Source of the DNA: Chloroflexota bacterium
GTDB lineage: Bacteria; Chloroflexota; Dehalococcoidia; Tepidiformales; Tepidiformaceae
DNA length: 64,000 nt
Reading direction: 5' to 3'
Assembly: GCA_016234445.1 (NCBI GenBank)
Contig: JACRBT010000004.1
Coordinates: 372,001-436,000 of the forward strand
Made by a program: the position numbers and the translations under genes. Numbering within the stretch: the first letter of the stretch is position 1; the number at the start of each line of letters is the position of its first letter. The notes below the pieces were generated by a model. The model was not told where the DNA came from. It searched no databases and saw only the letters and a list, made by a program, of their open reading frames with translations. Positions 59,406 to 64,000 of the stretch are shown here, one piece after another.

Positions 59406-60369
59406 GGCGGTACCTCCAGGCGGACGCGGCAACCACGCCGAGGATGAGGACGAGGGCGACGATCCCGAACCCGACCAGCCCGCCACTGCCTCGTTTGTCC
59501 TCGGTGTCTTCGCGCGCCGGCGAGCTGGCGAGCGGCGGAGTGGCGCCGCCGGGGACGATGGTGACCAGCTTTTCGCCAGTGGCGGCCGCGAACGATGGAC
59601 TGGGGGAACCGGCAAGAGCCGTGCTGGGCTGGCCCACGGCGACTCCCGGCGACGCGTCCGCCGGGGTTGCATCGGAGCCGACGGCAGGGGAGGGCCCGCC
59701 CGGTGAAGTGGTCACCGTCGCCGCGGAACCACCTCCCGCAGCCTGCGGCGGGTGCCCGCAAACCTGCTCGAAGGTGATCGCTTGCGGCGCCGGCGCGCTC
59801 TGGAGTCCGCCCTTGCCCCACTTCCAGCCCTGGAGGTCGCCGTCCTTCGCCTTCTGGCCCTGGTAGCCGATGCTCGCGTAGACCCAAGCCTGGCCGTATC
59901 TCTGCGTAAAGAAGGCCCAGTAGGTGCAGTCGGCGCCGCCCTTGCACTGGCAGGTGCACGAAGAGACGGAGTTCGGCTGGAAGCAACCTTCTGATTCGCC
60001 GATGGCGCAGACGAGCCCGCCCCAGCTGACCACCGTCACACCCGCCTGGGCCAGGAGCCGGTCGCCGGTGATGCCGTCGCCACTGAAGGCGACGCAGTAC
60101 GTGTCGATGGTCCCGTCGCCGTTCTGGATGACGAGGCCGGCTTCGCCGCCGTCGGCGAAGGCGGCCCCGGTGCGGACGACAAGACCAAGGAGACCGGCGA
60201 GCAGCAGCATCACGAGGGAGTAGTCGGTGACGAAACTCCCCGTTCGATGGCTGCGGGGGCCCCTCACCCCCCGGCCCCCTCTCCCACTTCGTGGGGAGAG
60301 GGGGAATGGGCGGCGGGGCGCCTGGAATCTCCCAGCGCCAACTTCCCTTGCGACGTGGTCGCGTGTCAT
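59389..60369 (-). CDS. Secreted, membrane-anchored Cys-rich protein linked to the ECF transporter
   Basis: 326 residues from the ATG at 60369, which overlaps the ATPase stop (ATGA). The first 50 residues are encoded across GC-rich repeat copy C (RRPFPLSPRSGRGGRGVRGP) and precede the signal helix LVMLLLAGLLGLVVRTGAAFA; an internal start at 60210 is possible but has no ribosome-binding site. The mature domain has six or more cysteines (TYCVAF, LVCAIG, EGCFQP, SCTCQCKGGADCTYW) and the repeat-like AFFTQRYGQAWVYA, WKWGKG. A Pro/Ser/Thr stalk and anchor VGFGIVALVLILGVVAASAW, RRDRQG follow. It may be the extracellular ligand-handling partner of the S component. Confidence 0.65.
   Translation of the reverse strand: MTRDHVAREVGAGRFQAPRRPFPLSPRSGRGGRGVRGPRSHRTGSFVTDYSLVMLLLAGLLGLVVRTGAAFADGGEAGLVIQNGDGTIDTYCVAFSGDGITGDRLLAQAGVTVVSWGGLVCAIGESEGCFQPNSVSSCTCQCKGGADCTYWAFFTQRYGQAWVYASIGYQGQKAKDGDLQGWKWGKGGLQSAPAPQAITFEQVCGHPPQAAGGGSAATVTTSPGGPSPAVGSDATPADASPGVAVGQPSTALAGSPSPSFAAATGEKLVTIVPGGATPPLASSPAREDTEDKRGSGGLVGFGIVALVLILGVVAASAWRYRRDRQG
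60256..60310. repeat. GC-rich hairpin repeat, copy C, inside a coding frame
   Basis: CCCCCTCTCCCAC (60275-60287) pairs with GTGGGGAGAGGGGG (60291-60304; loop TTC). The flank CCCCTCACCCCCCGGCCCC is shared with copy D. Unlike the others it lies within the presumed start region of the exported protein gene and, if the ATGA-coupled start is used, is translated. Confidence 0.8.
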
Positions 60370-61937
60370 CGGCGGACCACCTCTTCGGGGAGGATCGCGC
60401 CCGGCACGAGCCGCGCCACCTGCGTCGGGACCGGGCCGGCCGCTGAGAACGCCTCGCGCGCGGGGAGGTCGAAGGCGACCCGTCCCTCCCGCAGACCGAC
60501 GACGCGGGTGGCGTAGCGCGCCGCCGATTCGATGTCGTGCGTGGAGACGATGGCGGCCCCACCCCTGGCGGCGTGTTCGCGGAGCCGCGCCGCGAGCCAC
60601 GCCTTCGCCTCCCCGTCGGCGCCGCGGGTGGGTTCGTCCAGCAGCCAGACGGGCGGCTCGTGCGCGAGCATCGCCGCGATCGCGACCCGCTGCTGTTGCC
60701 CGACGCTGAGATCTCGCGGGTTGCGGCCGGCGAGGGGGTCCAATCCCCAGCGCGCGAGGGTCGTCGAGACACCCGCCCGGTGCCCTCGCCGCCGGAGAGT
60801 GTCCGCCAACTCCGCCCGGAGCGTGTCGTGGTAGAGGGCGACCGCGGGGTCCTGGGGGACGAGGCCGGTGAAGGCCGTGCGCTGCTGGACGGCGGCGGGG
60901 GCCTCGTCGTCGAAGTGACACACGCGCCCGGACTCGAGCTTCTGGAGCCCCACGAGGGCGCGGAAGAGCGTCGTCTTGCCGCTGCCGTTCGGCCCCACAA
61001 GGGCGACAACCTCCCCGGCGTGGAGGGAGAGCGAGACGCCGTCGAGGGCCGCAAGCTCGCCGTAGACGACGCGCAGGCCCTCGGCCCGGAGGATGGGCGG
61101 ACCGGCCGGCGCGGGATCGGGCGCAACCTCGCAGGAGAGGCCGTGCCCGCGGAGAAGCCCCGCTGCTTCGGGAACCGAGAGGGGCATGGGGTCGAGCCCA
61201 AGGCGCCGGGCCAGATCACAGACCGGCGGGACCGCACGCAGCCTCGAACCCGCCTCCCGGGGGGACATCGCGGTCACCCGCCCGGCTTCGACCTCCAGCA
61301 CCCCCCCGGCCAGGGGCAACAGCCGTTCCAGCCGGTGTTCGGCGATGGCGATGGTGAGACCGCGGTCGCGGTGGAGGGACTCGACGGCGGCGAGGACGGC
61401 GGCAGCGCCATCGGGGTCGAGCTGCGAAGTCGGCTCGTCGAGGAGAAGGAGTGACGGCTGCAGGACGAGGACGGCGGCGATCGCGACCCGCTGGCGTTCG
61501 CCGCCGGAGAGGGTCGAAAGCCGCCGCCTTCGCAGGTGCTCGACGCCCACCCTGGCGAGGACCTCGTCCATCCGGCGGTGCATCTCTGCGGGAGCGATCC
61601 CGTGCTGCTCCATGCCGAAGGCGACCTCGTCCTCGACGGTGTCGGCGACGGCCTGGGCCTCCGGTTCCTGGAACACCATCCCCGCGGCAAGGGCGATCTG
61701 CCGGGCCGGAGTGCGGGCGGCGTCAAGGCCGGCGACGGTCACCGTCCCTGCGTAGCGGCCGCCGTGGAACTGGGGGACGAGACCGTTGAGCGCGCGGAGG
61801 AGGGTCGACTTCCCACCCGCCGAAGGTCCGGCGAGCAGTGTGAACGAGCCAGCTTCGAGGTGGAAGGACGCATCGCGAAGGGCGGGGGCGTCGCCCGCGG
61901 GGTAGGTGTAGGAGAGGCCGCTCGCCGTGGCGATCAT
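60366..61937 (-). CDS. ecfA: ECF transporter fused ATPase (EcfA1-EcfA2)
   Basis: 523 residues with two ABC domains in one chain. Domain 1: Walker A LLAGPSAGGKSTLLRALNGL, signature STLSGGERQRVAIAAVLV and Walker B LLLLDEPTSQLD. Domain 2: Walker A VALVGPNGSGKTTLFRALVG, signature LSVGQQQRVAIAAMLA and Walker B VWLLDEPTRGAD. Most ECF systems use two separate ATPases; fusion is a known variant. ATG 61937 overlaps the EcfT stop by four bases. Drives vitamin uptake through EcfT and the S component. Confidence 0.93.
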   Translation of the reverse strand: MIATASGLSYTYPAGDAPALRDASFHLEAGSFTLLAGPSAGGKSTLLRALNGLVPQFHGGRYAGTVTVAGLDAARTPARQIALAAGMVFQEPEAQAVADTVEDEVAFGMEQHGIAPAEMHRRMDEVLARVGVEHLRRRRLSTLSGGERQRVAIAAVLVLQPSLLLLDEPTSQLDPDGAAAVLAAVESLHRDRGLTIAIAEHRLERLLPLAGGVLEVEAGRVTAMSPREAGSRLRAVPPVCDLARRLGLDPMPLSVPEAAGLLRGHGLSCEVAPDPAPAGPPILRAEGLRVVYGELAALDGVSLSLHAGEVVALVGPNGSGKTTLFRALVGLQKLESGRVCHFDDEAPAAVQQRTAFTGLVPQDPAVALYHDTLRAELADTLRRRGHRAGVSTTLARWGLDPLAGRNPRDLSVGQQQRVAIAAMLAHEPPVWLLDEPTRGADGEAKAWLAARLREHAARGGAAIVSTHDIESAARYATRVVGLREGRVAFDLPAREAFSAAGPVPTQVARLVPGAILPEEVVRR

Positions 61938-63040
61938 GGGTGCACCTCCGCGACGACGTTCGTGCCTTCGGGAGCTGCGGACGCCGGCAGTTCGCCGTGC
62001 CGGGCGGCCCCCGGCAAGAGGACGGCGTGGGCCGCCGGCCAGGCGACGGCAAGGGCCAGCAGCGCCCCGGCGGGTTCGAATTCGGGCCAGGCCAGCCCCG
62101 CGAACGGGTTGTAGGCCAGGCCGGCGGCGCCGAGGGAACGCAGGGCGAACGCCGCCGCCGCCAGCGCGAGCGACCCCCCGATGGCGGCACGGTCGATGGG
62201 CGTCAACGGCTCTCGGCGGAAGCGGGTGACGTGGCTGGTCTTCGCCGCGGCGGTCGCCCACCAGAGCAAGGCGCCGGCCGCCGCGACCGCACCCGCGACC
62301 GCCAACCAGCGGGCCGAGTCGTAGTAGAACCAGGCCCAGCCGGACGGAAGCAGCAAGGGCGCCGACGACAACGCCGCCAGTCGCGCCGGCGCCGGCGGGC
62401 GGGCCGCGGATGCGTAGCCGCGCGCTTCCATCGCCTCCGCCAGCTTCATCGAACGTTCGAGGCCACCGATCACGGCGGGGACGACGAGGCCCGGCAGGTT
62501 TCGCACGCCGGTTGCGCCACCGCGGAGCGCCTGCATCTCGCGGATCCGGCGGATGTCTTCGATGCTGGAAGGCAGGAGCGTCAGCCCGACGGTGACAATG
62601 AGCCCGGCGTGGAAGAGGGCGGCGGGGGCGGTGCGGAGCACGCGGTAGGGGCTGACGGCGCCGTTGAAGACACCAAACGCGAGCAGCACACAGGAGATAC
62701 TGAGCCCGCGCACGCCGGCGGCGACGAGGCTCTCCGCCGCCACCGGCCCGCCAAGCCGGAGCCCGCCCATCCAGCCGGGGAAGTCGGGCCCGGGCATCGC
62801 GAAGAGGACGTGCTCGCCGTAGCCGCCGTTGAGGACCGCGACCGCCAGCGACATCAGGAAGAGGGCCGTGCCGGCCATGGCCAGCGTCCGCACGCCGGCC
62901 ACGGCCGTTGATGTCCGGGGCGCGAGCACCCCGACAAGCACCACCGCCAGCAGGACGACGACGAGGTAGAGCGGGTTTGTGGCGGTCAGCGAAACCACCA
63001 TCACCAGCGTTACCCAGGCGAGCCAGGCCAGCGGGTGCAT
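61934..63040 (-). CDS. ecfT: ECF transporter transmembrane component EcfT
   Basis: 368 residues. N-terminal helices AWLAWVTLVMVVSLTATNPL, LVVVLLAVVLVGVLAP and others; coupling-helix segment GGLERSMKLAEAMEARGYAS with the A-R-G motif that grips the ATPases. C-terminal extension with extra helices (WAWFYYDSARWLAVAGAVAA, AAFALRSLGAAGL) beyond the usual EcfT length of about 265 residues. Located 33 bases downstream of the surface protein gene and overlapping ecfA. Confidence 0.9.
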   Translation of the reverse strand: MHPLAWLAWVTLVMVVSLTATNPLYLVVVLLAVVLVGVLAPRTSTAVAGVRTLAMAGTALFLMSLAVAVLNGGYGEHVLFAMPGPDFPGWMGGLRLGGPVAAESLVAAGVRGLSISCVLLAFGVFNGAVSPYRVLRTAPAALFHAGLIVTVGLTLLPSSIEDIRRIREMQALRGGATGVRNLPGLVVPAVIGGLERSMKLAEAMEARGYASAARPPAPARLAALSSAPLLLPSGWAWFYYDSARWLAVAGAVAAAGALLWWATAAAKTSHVTRFRREPLTPIDRAAIGGSLALAAAAFALRSLGAAGLAYNPFAGLAWPEFEPAGALLALAVAWPAAHAVLLPGAARHGELPASAAPEGTNVVAEVHP

Positions 63041-63073
63041 CGTCTCAACCTCCCCCTGCTGAAGCAGTGGCCA

Positions 63074-64000
63074 TCACGACTTGCGCTTCCGGCTGGCCGC
63101 GAAAGCCCTCAGCACGAGCGCTCCCAGCACGGCCGCCGGGAGTACGGCTTCGCCGCCCGACCCGGAGGTGGCGTCCTGCTGCCCGCTGCCGGTGCTGGGC
63201 GGGCGAGGAGTCGGCGATGCCTTGGGGGAGGGAGCCGGGGTCGCCGTCGCGGCCGGCGGGGCCGGGGCAGCCGGCGTCGTGACGGCGTGACAGAAGGTCC
63301 GCCCGGCGAGCGCGGGCAGGGCCTGGTTCGTCGAATAGGCGGGGTCATAGCCGATGAAGGAACCGTCCGCCTGCTGCTGGCCGAGGAGGAACGAGATCGG
63401 GTTGCCGCCGGGCTTCTGGTAGGTCGCGGAAGCTGCGTCTTCGCCCGCGGCGATCAGCGACTGGATCACGTAAGCCGTCGACGACGCGTTCGAGGCGGCC
63501 GGGTCGAACCCCCAGCCGCCGTCCGCGGCCTGAGTCGCGCGGAGGGAGGCGATGGCCTGGCGGACGTCACTGTCGGCAGGCCCCACACCAGCCGCGACGA
63601 GTGCCTCGACGGCGATCGCGGTGGTATCGGGGTCGCCGAAGCCGCCGAAGCCCCAGCTGCCGTCGTCGAGCTGGGCGGCGCGAAGGGCGAAGAGGGCTGT
63701 CCCCGGCACCGAGTTCCCCGTGCAGGCGAGGCCGAAGATGGCGACGGCGTGGCTGAAGTCGTCATCGGCGTAGCGGCCGGTCGACTCGGTGAAGCCGGCG
63801 CGGATGCGGCCGACGAGGTCGACGCCGGCCACCGCGCGAGGGTCCATCCCCATCGCGACGGCGCCGAGGACGCCCTTCGCGGCCGCGGCGGGGGTGTCGA
63901 GCGAGGCGGCGTTGGCCCGGAGGTAGTCGGCCGGGCTCTTGCCGTCGCGCGTCACGGTCTCCGGCTGGATCCCGGCGGCGCGGAGGGCGTAGACGGCGTC
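63074..64000 (-). CDS. Surface prenyltransferase/squalene-repeat protein with PPSTG tail (5' end cut)
   Basis: At least 308 residues; the gene enters from the right edge. Alpha/alpha-barrel repeats have the squalene-hopene type QW-like pattern: LRAAQLDDGSWGFGGFGDPD, LRATQAADGGWGFDPAASN and LLGQQQADGSFIGYDPAYST. The C-terminal stalk PAAPAPPAATATPAPSPKAS leads to PPSTG, a Gly/Ser-rich linker, the hydrophobic LPAAVLGALVLRAFAAS and the basic end RKRKS, the layout of a sortase substrate. Transcobalamin and intrinsic factor use the same alpha/alpha barrel, and the gene heads an ECF operon, so a surface vitamin receptor is likely (inference). It is not a terpene cyclase: no DxDD is visible in this part. 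Confidence 0.78.
   Translation of the reverse strand, partial: DAVYALRAAGIQPETVTRDGKSPADYLRANAASLDTPAAAAKGVLGAVAMGMDPRAVAGVDLVGRIRAGFTESTGRYADDDFSHAVAIFGLACTGNSVPGTALFALRAAQLDDGSWGFGGFGDPDTTAIAVEALVAAGVGPADSDVRQAIASLRATQAADGGWGFDPAASNASSTAYVIQSLIAAGEDAASATYQKPGGNPISFLLGQQQADGSFIGYDPAYSTNQALPALAGRTFCHAVTTPAAPAPPAATATPAPSPKASPTPRPPSTGSGQQDATSGSGGEAVLPAAVLGALVLRAFAASRKRKS

Overview
The window is GC-rich (roughly two-thirds G+C), gene-dense bacterial DNA with many 4-bp ATGA/GTGA start-stop overlaps. It has no rRNA, no CRISPR array and no insertion sequence that I can recognise. The gene set points to an aerobic or facultative, non-proteobacterial lineage that makes coenzyme F420. It includes cofE, an NADPH:F420 reductase, two F420-type luciferase-fold oxidoreductases, a type II sulfide:quinone reductase, an ECF transporter, a DUF1385 protein beside L31, an ImuB/DUF6504 pair, a sortase and a DUF4012 protein. 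My best inference is Chloroflexota, perhaps near Tepidiformia/Dehalococcoidia. No 16S gene is present to settle this.

Layout. 1-2.3 kb: the end of a run of tandem paralogous glycosyltransferases. 2.3-10 kb: a MarR regulator divergent from a five-gene acyl-CoA carboxylase / hydratase / AtuA-type catabolic operon. 10-14.3 kb: rplS, sulfide:quinone reductase, dut-crcB and a CocE/NonD hydrolase. 14.5-17 kb: an orphan antitoxin-like small ORF and an F420 block (cofE, hydrolase, npdG). 17.2-21.3 kb: ftsH, rplU-rpmA-rpmE and DUF1385. 21.3-23.3 kb: a repeat-filled spacer, then a LexA-boxed imuB-like gene with a DUF6504 partner. 23.3-26.8 kb: sortase, DUF4012 membrane protein and a PPNTG-tailed surface protein. 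26.8-36 kb: a capsule/exopolysaccharide locus with Wzc-like tyrosine autokinase, initiating sugar transferase, Wzx-like flippase, acyltransferase, glycosyltransferases and a Wzy-like polymerase.

36-41.7 kb: a split NHEJ-type module (ATP-dependent ligase and LigD-type polymerase). It brackets a RIO-type kinase and a tandemly duplicated surface-protein gene, and an F420 oxidoreductase follows. 41.7-44.3 kb: a Zn/Mn ABC importer with an operator-like element. 44.4-53.3 kb: housekeeping and repair singletons (LOG protein, two APH-fold kinases, a MagIII-like glycosylase, EamA permease, DUF402, enoyl-CoA hydratase, a lipoprotein with a HEAIH motif, a lone receiver domain, two small hypothetical proteins). 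53.3-58.4 kb: tRNA-Ser(GGA), a second F420 oxidoreductase, Uma2, DinB-like protein, amidohydrolase and purH. 58.5-64 kb: an ECF transporter operon with an exported Cys-rich protein and a surface-anchored squalene/prenyltransferase-repeat protein that runs off the right edge.

How they work together. The F420 enzymes and F420-dependent oxidoreductases form one redox theme. The sortase and two PPxTG-tailed proteins, plus several signal-peptide/C-terminal-anchor proteins, form a cell-surface theme. The two glycosyltransferase blocks and Wzx/Wzy/Wzc set build surface glycan. The ECF cluster looks like a receptor-assisted vitamin importer, possibly for a corrinoid. The least explained items are the ECF surface-receptor cluster, the duplicated leaderless surface genes that carry a copied fragment of the LigD gene end, the leader region of the RIO kinase, and the palindrome-controlled antitoxin-like ORF.
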